A DNA stretch of 64,000 nt from Streptomyces sp. NBC_00287 (GTDB lineage Bacteria > Actinomycetota > Actinomycetes > Streptomycetales > Streptomycetaceae): the NCBI RefSeq assembly GCF_036173105.1, contig NZ_CP108053.1, positions 2,046,001-2,110,000 of the forward strand. The letters are read 5' to 3'. A model generated the notes under the pieces. The model was not told the origin of the DNA. It saw nothing but the letters and a program-made list of their open reading frames with translations, and did not search any database. The translations under genes and the position numbers were made by a program. Of the stretch, positions 33,566 to 41,564 are shown piece after piece. Positions within the stretch are counted from its first letter, which is position 1. Each line of letters opens with the position of its first letter.

Positions 33566-33668
33566 GACTGCCTCACCCCCACCATAGACCAAAACCCGAA
33601 CACATGTACGACAACCGTTCGGCCCTCTCCCACCTGCGGAAACGTCCCTCGCCTCGGACTGTGAGGAC

Positions 33669-34703
33669 ATGACACGGAACAGCTTTCTCGGTGAGGTGAA
33701 GGACGCGGTCACCCCGCGTGCCACGCTGCTCGTCCTCGGCGTGGTCGCCCTCCAGCTGCTGTTCATTGCGTCCTATGTGGGGGCACTCCACAATCCGAAG
33801 CCGAAGGATGTGCCGTTCGGTGTGGTCGCGCCGCAGGCCGCGGTCGAGCAGGCGGTGGCCCGGCTGGACAGGCTGCCCGGCGAGCCGCTGGACCCGCGCG
33901 CGGTGGCCGACGAGGCGACGGCGCGGGAGCAGATCATGAACCGGGACATCGACGGCGCGCTGATCATCAACCCGGCCCGGACGACCGACACCCTCCTGGT
34001 CGCGAGCGGCGGCGGCACCGTCCTCGCCACCACCCTGGAGCAGTACCTCACCGCCCTGGAGACCTCCCAGCAGCGGACCCTCAGAACGGTGGACGTGGCC
34101 CCGGCCTCACCCGAGGACTTCGACGGCCTGTCGTCCTTCTACCTGGTCGTCGGCTGGTGCGTCGGCGGCTATCTGTGCGCCTCGATCCTGGCGATCAGCA
34201 CCGGCGCCCGCCCCGCCAACCCGCGCCGCGCGGTGATCCGGCTGGTCGTGATGGCGCTGGTGGCGATCGTCGGCGGGCTCGGCGGCGCGGTGATCGTGGG
34301 TCCGATCCTGGACGCCCTGCCGGGCGGTGTGACGGCCCTGTGGGGGCTCGGCGCCCTGGTCACCTTCTCGGTGGGGGCAGCCACGCTCGCCCTCCAGGGT
34401 GTCTTCGGGATCGTCGGCATCGGCCTGGCGATCCTGCTCGTGGTGATCGCGGGCAACCCGAGCGCGGGCGGCGCCTTCCCGCTGCCGATGCTCCCGCCGT
34501 TCTGGCAGGCGATCGGCCCCGCACTGCCCCCGGGCGCCGGAACCTGGGTGGCCCGCTCGATCGCGTACTTCAAGGGCAACGACACGACCGGCGCCCTGCT
34601 GGTGCTGTCGGCATGGGCGGCGGCCGGAATCGTGATCACGCTGGCGGCGGCGGCCCTGCGTGAGAAGCGCGGGGGCGAGCCGCTGCCGACTGAGGCGCGG
34701 TAG
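33669..34703 (+). CDS. Multi-span membrane protein, YhgE/ABC-2-like
   Basis: 344-residue membrane protein: one N-terminal span (TLLVLGVVALQLLFIASYVG), a large extracytoplasmic loop (about 45-150; KDVPFGVVAPQAAVEQAVAR), then about five spans (WCVGGYLCASILAIS, ALVAIVGGLGGAVIVGPIL, and so on). This is the layout of YhgE/Pip and ABC-2-type permease-like proteins. No ATPase lies nearby. Function unknown; it may be an exporter or phage-receptor-like surface protein. Divergent from dnaE2 over 133 bp, with the LexA box in that gap. Ends just before a strong two-way terminator. Confidence 0.7.
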   Translation: MTRNSFLGEVKDAVTPRATLLVLGVVALQLLFIASYVGALHNPKPKDVPFGVVAPQAAVEQAVARLDRLPGEPLDPRAVADEATAREQIMNRDIDGALIINPARTTDTLLVASGGGTVLATTLEQYLTALETSQQRTLRTVDVAPASPEDFDGLSSFYLVVGWCVGGYLCASILAISTGARPANPRRAVIRLVVMALVAIVGGLGGAVIVGPILDALPGGVTALWGLGALVTFSVGAATLALQGVFGIVGIGLAILLVVIAGNPSAGGAFPLPMLPPFWQAIGPALPPGAGTWVARSIAYFKGNDTTGALLVLSAWAAAGIVITLAAAALREKRGGEPLPTEAR

Positions 34704-34716
34704 CGCTCCAAAACAA

Positions 34717-34750
34717 GAAGTCCCGCCCCTCGCGCGCGGGGCGGGACTTC
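34717..34750. terminator. Bidirectional hairpin terminator
   Basis: Thirteen-base perfect arms GAAGTCCCGCCCC (34717-34729) and GGGGCGGGACTTC (34738-34750) with an 8-base GC loop, between convergent membrane-protein and protease genes. Confidence 0.85.
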
Positions 34751-34768
34751 ACGAAGCTACGAGAACCG

Positions 34769-35851
34769 TCAGCCGATCTCGGTACCCGTCGCCGACAGCG
34801 CCTCCGTCACCGGCTGGAAGAACGTCTCCCCGCCGGAGGTGCAGTCACCGCTGCCGCCGGACGTGAGGCCGATCGCCTTGTCGCCGGAGAACAGCGAGCC
34901 GCCGCTGTCGCCGGGCTCGGCGCAGACGTCGGTCTGGATCAGGCCGTTGACGATGTCGCCGTTGCCGTAGTTCACGGTGGCGTCGAGGCCGGTGACCGTA
35001 CCGGAGTGCACCTGGGTGGTCGAACCGCTCCGCGTGACCTCCATACCGACCGTGGCGTCGGCCGCACCGGAGATCGCCTGCGAGGAACCGTCGTAGAGGT
35101 TCACCTCGCTCGGGTGCTCGACCTCGGCCGTGTACTTGACCAGGCCGTAGTCGTTGTCGGGGAAGCTGGACACCTCGTTGGTGCCGAGCTCGTTCCCGTT
35201 CGAGTCCTGCCAGTTGGTGATGCCCTCGGTGCAGTGACCCGCGGTCAGGAAGTACGGCTCGCCGCCCTTGACCACGTTGAAGCCGAGGGAGCACCGGCCG
35301 CTGCCGTCGGTGATGGCGTCACCGCCCGCGACGAAGGGCTTGAACTCCCCCTTGGTGCGCTGGAGTTCCGCCGTGGCCCCGAGCCCGTCGACGACCTTGC
35401 CGAGCGTGGCCCACTCGGCGTCCGAGACCGTACGGTCGGCCGTGACGACGATTCTGTTGGTCGTCGGGTCGGTCACCCAGGAGGTGCCCGGAATGGTGGC
35501 GTCCTGCTTGAGCGTGCCGCGCGCGCTCTTGAGCTCCGCAAGGGAGTTCGCCACGACCCGCGCCTTGGCGCCGGCCGCCTCGACGGTCTCGGCCGCGGTC
35601 TTGTCCAGCACGTTCACGATGAGGTTCTTGCTCTGCGCGTCGTAGTACGTGCCGGCCGCGTCGGTACCGAGGTCCTTGACGAGCGTCGAGGCGAGCTTTC
35701 CGGCCGCCGTGACCGACAGGGTCTCGGGCGTGGCGGTCGTCGAGGGCTCGCTGGCGTTCGCAGTCTGGAAGGTGACACCCGCGGCCACCAGTGCGGCGAT
35801 GCCCGCACCTACCGCGGCGGCCCGCCGCTTGGGTATGCGTCGGTGCTTCAA
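34769..35851 (-). CDS. Secreted S1 serine protease with propeptide (streptogrisin-like)
   Basis: 360-residue chymotrypsin-like pre-pro-protease. A Tat- or Sec-type N-terminus ([16 protein letters not shown]) ends near TANAS; the alpha-lytic-type propeptide spans about 40-170; the mature domain begins near [11 protein letters not shown]. Triad: H in [11 protein letters not shown] in [10 protein letters not shown] in [11 protein letters not shown]. Cysteines flank His and Ser as in streptogrisins. The TTG at 35851 is the start: AGGAGGA precedes it at good spacing, and the longer frame lacks a site. Its substrate pocket preference is not deduced. Confidence 0.92.
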   Translation of the reverse strand: MKHRRIPKRRAAAVGAGIAALVAAGVTFQTANASEPSTTATPETLSVTAAGKLASTLVKDLGTDAAGTYYDAQSKNLIVNVLDKTAAETVEAAGAKARVVANSLAELKSARGTLKQDATIPGTSWVTDPTTNRIVVTADRTVSDAEWATLGKVVDGLGATAELQRTKGEFKPFVAGGDAITDGSGRCSLGFNVVKGGEPYFLTAGHCTEGITNWQDSNGNELGTNEVSSFPDNDYGLVKYTAEVEHPSEVNLYDGSSQAISGAADATVGMEVTRSGSTTQVHSGTVTGLDATVNYGNGDIVNGLIQTDVCAEPGDSGGSLFSGDKAIGLTSGGSGDCTSGGETFFQPVTEALSATGTEIG

Positions 35852-35989
35852 CTCACGTCCTCCTGTGGGGGGTCGGTCCGGAGGTTGTGGGGACCTCACA
35901 GACCGGAAGGCGTACGGAAACGGAGGCGGCGCACAACAAATGCCGCGTCCGTACCGGTTGATCGCCGCCCACTATTCCGAGGCTCACAG

Positions 35990-36027
35990 GGCGTACACAA
36001 GGTCGACTTCAGGACGTACACACGGTC
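35990..36027. repeat. Direct repeat upstream of S1 protease gene
   Basis: GGCGTACACAAGGTC (35990-36004) and GACGTACACACGGTC (36013-36027): 13 of 15 bases identical, 23 bp apart (about two helical turns). Located 139-176 bp upstream of the protease start, so possibly activator or repressor sites. Confidence 0.4.
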
Positions 36028-36127
36028 ACCACGACTCGTTCGCCCGGGCTTGGCCATGCACAGTCACCCCAGGTGCGTTCGCAGTGCAAACGCTACGCGT
36101 GAGTAACTCATATGCAGCGCGTAAGGT

Positions 36128-37009
36128 CTACTCCTGTCCTGAAACAGACCTTTCGGGGTCCGGATCCAAGACCGGCTCGGCGAGCGGGAGTTGCTCCGCC
36201 GTCACAGAACGCGCTTGCTGCGGAGCCGCGGGTGCGGGTTGCTGTACCGGCTGCTGTGCCCGCTCCAGGAACCTCAGCAGCTCCACCGGGAACGGCAGCA
36301 CCAGCGTCGAGTTCTTCTCGGCCGCGACCGCCACCACCGTCTGCAGCAGCCGCAGTTGGAGCGCGGCAGGGGTGGCCTCCATCTGTTGCGCCGCCTCGGC
36401 GAGCTTCTTCGACGCCTGGAGTTCGGCGTCGGCGTTGATGACCCGGGCCCGCCGGTCCCGCGCGGCCTCGGCCTGCCGGGCCATCGACCGCTTCATCGTC
36501 TCGGGCAGGGAGACGTCCTTGATCTCGACCCGGTCGATCGAGACACCCCAGCCGATGGCCGGGCTGTCGAGCATCAACTCAAGACCTTGATTGAGCTTCT
36601 CACGGTTGGCGAGCAGATCGTCCAGATCGCTCTTGCCGATGATGGACCGCAGCGAGGTCTGCGCCATCTGCGAGACCGCGAACCGGTAGTCCTCGACCTG
36701 CACCAGGGCGTCGGACGCGTCCACCACCTTGAAGTACACGACCGCGTCCACCCGCACCGTGACGTTGTCCCGGGTGATGCCCTCCTGGGCCGGCACCGGC
36801 ATCGTCACGATCTGCATGTTCACCTTGTGCAGCCGGTCCACGAACGGGACGACCAAGGTGAATCCGGGCCCGCGCACCTGGGACCGGAGCTTGCCGAGCC
36901 GGAAGACGACCCCGCGCTCGTACTGTTTGACGACCCGCGCCGCCGCCATCACATACACCGCTCCGACGGAGGCGAGCGCCGCTCCCGCCGCCACCAGCTC
37001 CTCGACCAT
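36128..37009 (-). CDS. SPFH/band-7 (stomatin/slipin-like) membrane protein
   Basis: 293-residue membrane-scaffold protein: an N-terminal span (ELVAAGAALASVGAVYVMAA), the slipin signature VVKQYERGVVFRLGKL, a band-7 domain to about residue 190 (GWGVSIDRVEIKDVSLPE), a coiled-coil-rich stretch (RQAEAARDRRARVINADAEL), and a Gln/Pro/Ala-rich tail. Slipins organise membrane microdomains; usually a NfeD partner is adjacent but none is seen here. ATG 37009 is preferred; ATG 37039 would add 10 residues. Lies between two S1 protease genes on the same strand. Confidence 0.88.
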   Translation of the reverse strand: MVEELVAAGAALASVGAVYVMAAARVVKQYERGVVFRLGKLRSQVRGPGFTLVVPFVDRLHKVNMQIVTMPVPAQEGITRDNVTVRVDAVVYFKVVDASDALVQVEDYRFAVSQMAQTSLRSIIGKSDLDDLLANREKLNQGLELMLDSPAIGWGVSIDRVEIKDVSLPETMKRSMARQAEAARDRRARVINADAELQASKKLAEAAQQMEATPAALQLRLLQTVVAVAAEKNSTLVLPFPVELLRFLERAQQPVQQPAPAAPQQARSVTAEQLPLAEPVLDPDPERSVSGQE

Positions 37010-37101
37010 CACGGCCCCCAGGGTCCGAAGTGGACGCATCAGGTTGTCAGGTGCCTACCTGGTGTCTCCTTCGACCGTAACTCCGGGCTCGGCACAAGGG
37101 C

Positions 37102-37134
37102 GAGCCCCCGCACGACAGTTGCGTACGGGGGCTC
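37102..37134 (-). terminator. Hairpin terminator after second S1 protease
   Basis: Arms GAGCCCCCG (37102-37110) and CGGGGGCTC (37126-37134) with a 15-base loop, between the protease stop and the SPFH gene start on the minus strand. Confidence 0.65.
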
Positions 37135-37178
37135 ACTTGCTGCTGGCTGTGGAGCGGGTGTCTGTGGAACAGCCGTCT

Positions 37179-38087
37179 CTAGAAGACGCTCATCCCGTAG
37201 GCGTTCAGAGCCTCCACGACGGGCTGGAAGAAGGTCGTGCCGCCGGAGGAGCAGTTGCCGCTGCCGCCGGAGGTCAGACCGTACGCGGTGCCGTTGCTGC
37301 CGTAGAGCGGGCCACCGGAGTCGCCGGGCTCGGCACAGACGTTGGTCTGGATCATGCCGTAGACGATGTCGCCGCCGCCGTAGTTGACGGTCCGGTTGAG
37401 ACCGGTGACGCTGCCGGTGTGGATACCGGTGGTGGAGCCGTCACGGATGACGCTGGTGCCCACGGTCGGGTTGGCCGCCCTGACGATGTCCGTGTTGCCG
37501 GCGGTGCCCGACTTGGTGATCGAGGTGTTGGTGTACCGGACGAGACCGTAGTCGTTCGTCGGGAAGCTGGAGCCGGCGGTCGGTCCGAGGACCGTCGTAC
37601 GGCCGGAGTTGGAGTACCACGTGCCCGCGCCGTCGGTGCAGTGACCGGCGGTGAGGAAGTAGTAGGCTCCCGCGCTGTTGCGGACGTTGAAGCCGAGGGA
37701 ACAGCGCCAGCTACTCGCATAGATGGCGTCGCCACCGGCGATGTACTTCTCGAACTTGCCCGGGGTCTTCTTGATCGTCAGCGCGTCGGCGTCGGCGCCG
37801 GCCTGCTGCTTGATCTTCGCTATCTCGGCCTTGGAGACCGTGCTGTCGACGGTGACGACGACACGGTTGGTCTTGCTGTCGACGCCCCAGGCAGTACCCG
37901 GCACGTCGGCCTTGAGCACAGAGCTGCTCGCGCTCTTCAGCTCGGCGGAGCTGAAGGTGGTGGGGGTGTCGGCAGCGTTCGCGCTGGGGATCGCGATGGC
38001 CGCCGCGGCCACGAGGCCGGTAGATACGGCGATCAGCCGGGTCCGTCTCGCTACGCCGCTGCGGGGGGTGGTGCGCTTGATCCTCAC
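37179..38087 (-). CDS. Secreted S1 serine protease, streptogrisin type
   Basis: 302-residue compact pre-pro-protease. Twin-Arg-like, basic N-terminus, signal cleavage near SANAAD, short propeptide (about 40-115), mature enzyme beginning near [11 protein letters not shown]. Triad: H in [11 protein letters not shown] in [10 protein letters not shown] in [12 protein letters not shown]. Closer to the streptogrisin A/B class than the neighbour at 34769, which has a longer propeptide. GTG 38087 is fixed by GGAGGAACGAAAA upstream. The two S1 genes are related but not close copies, suggesting old duplication. Confidence 0.92.
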   Translation of the reverse strand: MRIKRTTPRSGVARRTRLIAVSTGLVAAAAIAIPSANAADTPTTFSSAELKSASSSVLKADVPGTAWGVDSKTNRVVVTVDSTVSKAEIAKIKQQAGADADALTIKKTPGKFEKYIAGGDAIYASSWRCSLGFNVRNSAGAYYFLTAGHCTDGAGTWYSNSGRTTVLGPTAGSSFPTNDYGLVRYTNTSITKSGTAGNTDIVRAANPTVGTSVIRDGSTTGIHTGSVTGLNRTVNYGGGDIVYGMIQTNVCAEPGDSGGPLYGSNGTAYGLTSGGSGNCSSGGTTFFQPVVEALNAYGMSVF

Positions 38088-38311
38088 TTTTCGTTCCTCC
38101 ACATGGGAAGTCGGGGGCCCTCGTGGGGTTTCGGGCCCGTGAGGCGCAGCCAGGAGCCGGTTCCATCCGGATTCCGAACACGCCGTGCCCCTGACAAGCG
38201 CTGGGGGGAGTATTCGGCGGCACGCTTGATCGACACAAGAGCGCCTTTCAGCCGTCAACTAAATGACAGGCCGGCGCAGCTGCGTGCGCTCATGACCTCC
38301 AGCGACCCCGC

Positions 38312-39475
38312 TCAGCAGCTGCATCCGCAATCACACCCATCGCACCCACAGCTGTCACAGCAGTTCCCGCAGCAATCGCAGCAGCTGCAGCAGTCCCCGC
38401 ACCCACTGCAATCGCAATTCGCGCACAGCCCCTCCCGCCGCTGCCGCGACCAGGGGTCCTCGAATTCCCCGCAGCACATCTGGCAGGTACAGGCCAATCC
38501 CAGCCACACCGCACATCCCGCAAGCAGCCCGCGCCGATCCCGCCGGGGCGGCTCGGGAGGCAGCGGCGGGCTCCCGGGACCGCCGGGCGGAGCGTAAGGA
38601 CCGGCCATGTGCGAGCACGACGCGCTGCCGAACGCCCGGTCCACCGACCGCCGCAGCTCATGCACCAACAACAGATGCACCAGCTTCGGATCGGTGAAGG
38701 ACACCTCCCGCAGCGCCAGCCGTATCCCATGCACCGCGTCATCGGCGAGCCGACGGGCCTCCGTCAAGGACGTCCCCGTCGCGGTCAGCGGGTTCCACGC
38801 CCCCGACGCCGCGTCAGCTTCCTTGTCCTCCACGGCATCCAGCAGATGCGCCAGCCGCCCGAACAGCCGCCCCGCCTCGGCGAGCGGCTCGGCATTGAGC
38901 GGACGCCCCGCCAGCACCGCCGTATGCGCGAAGGCCGCCGCCGTCGCCGTCTCGGTCGGCTCGGTCACGACCAGCAGCGAGGTCCCGGGACCGGCCAGCG
39001 CCTCGATCCCGACCTGCCGCTCGACCGCATCGACCAGCAACCCGGTGTCGAACCCCACGGCGGAACCACTGCGCGCCCCCGCCGCACCCCAACTGGAAGC
39101 GACCCGGCGCGCGGCAAGCGCCACCGGCTTGCGCGCCAGCAGGCCGTCCCCGTCGGCGAGATGGTCCCGCACCTTCGCGGAGGCCAGCACCAGCGACACC
39201 GCCGCCGCCAGCCGCGCCCCCTCCCCCTGCGCCACGGACGCCGTCCGCATCCCGCGCAAGGGGCACGGCCCCGCCGTACGCCGCAGCCCCTCGTCCGCGA
39301 CGGCCTGAGCCTCCGTCAGAACGGAGATCAGCAGCCCGTCGTAGTTCGTCACCACCCGCGCGAACTGGCCGTGGTCCCCGCGCAACGCCAGGCAGAGACC
39401 GCACAGATGAGCCATCCACTGACCGGCGAGCCGCTCCCCGAGCCGATGCCGACAGGGCCTGACTATTCCGAACAC
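38312..39475 (-). CDS. DUF5685-like protein with metallothionein-like Cys-rich tail
   Basis: 387-residue protein. The N-terminal body begins FGIVRPCRHRLGERL, then HLCGLCLALRGDHGQ with clustered Cys/His, and continues as a mainly helical DUF5685-type domain. The last about 55 residues are extraordinary: 22 cysteines in Cys-Cys and Cys-x-Cys steps (GDCCSCCDCCGNCCDSCG). This could bind several metal ions or form many disulfides. The GTG at 39475 is chosen since GGGGGA precedes it and the family begins at this point; the longer frame is encoded by a short tandem repeat. Function unknown. Confidence 0.75.
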   Translation of the reverse strand: MFGIVRPCRHRLGERLAGQWMAHLCGLCLALRGDHGQFARVVTNYDGLLISVLTEAQAVADEGLRRTAGPCPLRGMRTASVAQGEGARLAAAVSLVLASAKVRDHLADGDGLLARKPVALAARRVASSWGAAGARSGSAVGFDTGLLVDAVERQVGIEALAGPGTSLLVVTEPTETATAAAFAHTAVLAGRPLNAEPLAEAGRLFGRLAHLLDAVEDKEADAASGAWNPLTATGTSLTEARRLADDAVHGIRLALREVSFTDPKLVHLLLVHELRRSVDRAFGSASCSHMAGPYAPPGGPGSPPLPPEPPRRDRRGLLAGCAVWLGLACTCQMCCGEFEDPWSRQRREGLCANCDCSGCGDCCSCCDCCGNCCDSCGCDGCDCGCSC

Positions 39476-39813
39476 GACGTTCCCCCGTGGTTCGTACGAC
39501 ATTGAGTACGGCATTGAGTACGACATTGAGCCGCCGCATCGTATCGACCGCCCCTGTGGCCCCTTCCACGCCCTCCCGCTTCACCCGTACGCACCGCAGA
39601 TCACCCATACGCCGCGAAGAATCATATTTCACTCACAGTCAGCAGCCATGTGGGGCAAGGCCCTTGGCACACCTGGGCTCTCGACGTATGCGCTGTGCAC
39701 CAGTACCGTCACAAACCCCCCGCGCGGCGTCTATCCACTTGGCGCGCCGTCCGCATCATGGATGACCATAGGGATGCGGAAAGCAAGAAAGACCGCTGTG
39801 AGAGGAGGCGTCC
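39476..39813. other. Divergent gap between DUF5685 and SepF-like genes
   Basis: 338 bp without a gene. It holds a threefold 12-bp tandem repeat (39494-39529) next to the DUF5685 start, a GGCGCGCC palindrome near 39750, and the ribosome site GAGAGGAGG of the SepF-like gene. Promoters for both genes must lie here but no clear -10/-35 pair was found. Confidence 0.4.
39494..39529. repeat. 12-bp tandem repeat, three copies
   Basis: Unit GTACGRCATTGA at 39494-39505, 39506-39517 and 39518-39529 (middle copy differs by one base). On the minus strand the same repeat reads in frame as Ser-Met-Ser/Pro-Tyr, which creates several spurious ATG codons ahead of the DUF5685 gene. Confidence 0.7.
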
Positions 39814-40251
39814 ATGGGATCGGTGCGCAAGGCGAGTGCCTGGCTGGGCCTCGTTGACGACAACGATGACGAGCGTTACTACGACGACGACTACTCCGAA
39901 GGGACCGAGTCCGGGGATGCCTGGGTCACCGACCCGCGGGTCAAGGTGGCGTCGGACGTGGCCGAGGAGAAGGGCCGCCGGATCGGCACGGTCACCCCGG
40001 ACAGCTTCCGGGACGCCCGCGCCATCGGTGAGCTGTTCCGGGACGGTGTCCCGGTCATCATGAACCTCACGGCCATGGAGGCCGCCGACGCCAAGCGCGT
40101 CGTCGACTTCGCGGCAGGACTGATCTTCGGTCTTCGCGGCTCGATCGAGCGCGTGTCCACCCGGGTGTTCCTGCTGACCCCGGCCGACACGGAGATCATC
40201 AACGGCGAGCCGGCCGCGCACCGGACCGACGGTTTCTTCAACCAGAGCTGA
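39814..40251 (+). CDS. sflA: SepF-like cell-division protein SflA
   Basis: 145-residue SepF-family protein: N-terminal amphipathic-like segment, acidic linker ([16 protein letters not shown]), then the SepF core with [40 protein letters not shown] and [12 protein letters not shown]. SepF binds FtsZ and membranes. In S. coelicolor the extra SepF-like proteins SflA and SflB limit ectopic septation and branching; the position and length match SflA, not the dcw-cluster SepF. ATG 39814 follows AGAGGAGGCGTCC. Not in the division cluster, consistent with a paralogue. A hairpin terminator follows directly. Confidence 0.85.
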   Translation: MGSVRKASAWLGLVDDNDDERYYDDDYSEGTESGDAWVTDPRVKVASDVAEEKGRRIGTVTPDSFRDARAIGELFRDGVPVIMNLTAMEAADAKRVVDFAAGLIFGLRGSIERVSTRVFLLTPADTEIINGEPAAHRTDGFFNQS

Positions 40252-40252
40252 G

Positions 40253-40276
40253 GCAGGGCCGCTGAAACGGCCCTGC
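40253..40276. terminator. Bidirectional hairpin after sflA
   Basis: GCAGGGCCG (40253-40261) and CGGCCCTGC (40268-40276), loop CTGAAA. It separates sflA from the convergent acyl-CoA dehydrogenase gene. Confidence 0.8.
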
Positions 40277-40287
40277 TCCCTCGGGGT

Positions 40288-41466
40288 TCACCGGAAGGCG
40301 TCGAGCCCGGTGAGCGCCTTGCCCAGCACGAGCTGGTGCATCTCGACGGTGCCCTCATAGGTGAGCACCGATTCGAGGTTCGTCGCATGCCGCATGATCG
40401 GGTACTCCAGCGAGATCCCGTTGGCGCCGAGGATCGTCCGCGCCGTACGGCAGATGTCGATGGCCTCGCGGACGTTGTTGAGCTTGCCGAAGCTGACCTG
40501 CTCGGGACGCAGGCGGCCGGCGTCCATGCGCCGCCCCAGATGGTGGGCGAGCAGAATCCCCTTGTGCAGTTCGACCGCCATGTCGGCGAGCTTGGCCTGG
40601 GTGAGCTGGAAGCCACCGATCGGCCGCCCGAACTGCTCCCGCGACTTCGCGTAGTCGACCGCGGTCTCGAAGCAGGAGCGGGCCGCGCCCATGGAGCCCC
40701 AGACGATGCCGTAGCGCGCGTGCGAGAGACAACTGAGCGGTCCGCGCAGGCCGGTGACCTCGGGGAGGACGGCGTCGGCGGGCAGCCGTACCTCGTCGAG
40801 GACGAGTTCGCTGGTGACCGAGGCGCGCAGGGACAGCTTGTGCTTGATCTCGGGGGCGGAGAAGCCGGGGCTGTCGGTGGGTACGACGAAGCCGCGGATG
40901 CCGTCCTCGGTCTGCGCCCAGACGACGGCGACCCCGGCGACGGACCCGTTGGTGATCCACATCTTGCGGCCCGTCAGAACCCAGTCGCCGCCGTCGCGTT
41001 TGGCGTACGTCCGCATGTTGGCCGGGTCGGAGCCGTGGTCCGGCTCGGTGAGCCCGAAACAGCCGATGACCTCGCCGGAGGCCATGCGGGGCAGCCAGTT
41101 CTGCTTCTGCTCCTCGCTGCCGTAGCGGTGGATGGCGTACATGGCGAGGGAGCCCTGCACGGAGACCAGGGACCGGATGCCGGAGTCGGCGGCCTCCAGC
41201 TCCAGACAGGCGAGCCCGTACTGCACGGCGGAGGCCCCGGCGCAGCCGTACCCGCTCAGCGACATCCCAAGGGCGCCGATGGAGCCGAGCTCGCGGGCCA
41301 GTTCGCGGATGCCGGGCAGCTCGCCGGTCTCGTACCACTCGGCGACATACGGCAGGACGCGGTCGGCGGCCCACCGGCGGACGGTGTCGCGGACGGCGAG
41401 GTCCTCGGGCTCCAGCAGGTCGTCGATGCCGAGCGGATCGGCGGGATCGAACGGGGGCAACGGCAT
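40288..41466 (-). CDS. Acyl-CoA dehydrogenase, glutaryl-CoA dehydrogenase-like
   Basis: 392-residue FAD flavoprotein. N-terminal helical domain (LAVRDTVRRWAADRVLP), FAD/substrate stretch CFGLTEPDHGSDPANMRTYA and KMWITNGSVAGVAVVWAQ, and catalytic base E371 in TYEGTVEMHQLVLG, at the glutaryl-CoA dehydrogenase position. It oxidises (and may decarboxylate) glutaryl-CoA or oxidises a similar acyl-CoA. No electron-transfer flavoprotein or CoA ligase gene is near. A CTAG-containing palindrome sits 25 bp upstream of the ATG, suggesting repression by a TetR-type regulator encoded elsewhere. Confidence 0.9.
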   Translation of the reverse strand: MPLPPFDPADPLGIDDLLEPEDLAVRDTVRRWAADRVLPYVAEWYETGELPGIRELARELGSIGALGMSLSGYGCAGASAVQYGLACLELEAADSGIRSLVSVQGSLAMYAIHRYGSEEQKQNWLPRMASGEVIGCFGLTEPDHGSDPANMRTYAKRDGGDWVLTGRKMWITNGSVAGVAVVWAQTEDGIRGFVVPTDSPGFSAPEIKHKLSLRASVTSELVLDEVRLPADAVLPEVTGLRGPLSCLSHARYGIVWGSMGAARSCFETAVDYAKSREQFGRPIGGFQLTQAKLADMAVELHKGILLAHHLGRRMDAGRLRPEQVSFGKLNNVREAIDICRTARTILGANGISLEYPIMRHATNLESVLTYEGTVEMHQLVLGKALTGLDAFR

Positions 41467-41490
41467 GGGAGACCCTCCGGCAGCTCAAAA

Positions 41491-41505
41491 ACTAGCAGCG
41501 CTAGT
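41491..41505. promoter_or_regulatory. Palindromic operator upstream of acyl-CoA dehydrogenase
   Basis: ACTAGC-AGC-GCTAGT: perfect six-base arms. Each arm contains CTAG, a tetramer that is scarce in Streptomyces DNA. It lies 25-39 bp before the ATG, so a bound repressor would block transcription or its early elongation. Confidence 0.55.
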
Positions 41506-41564
41506 CACGGGTTGAAGGCCGACGTTACGACGCAGTCTCCACCACGTCCAGGGTTCTCAGCCTC

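Noticed and set aside
39476..39526. In-frame ATG codons upstream of the DUF5685 GTG as true start
   Set aside because: They come from a 12-bp tandem repeat encoding SMSY-like peptides, with no ribosome site; GTG 39475 has GGGGGA at good spacing.
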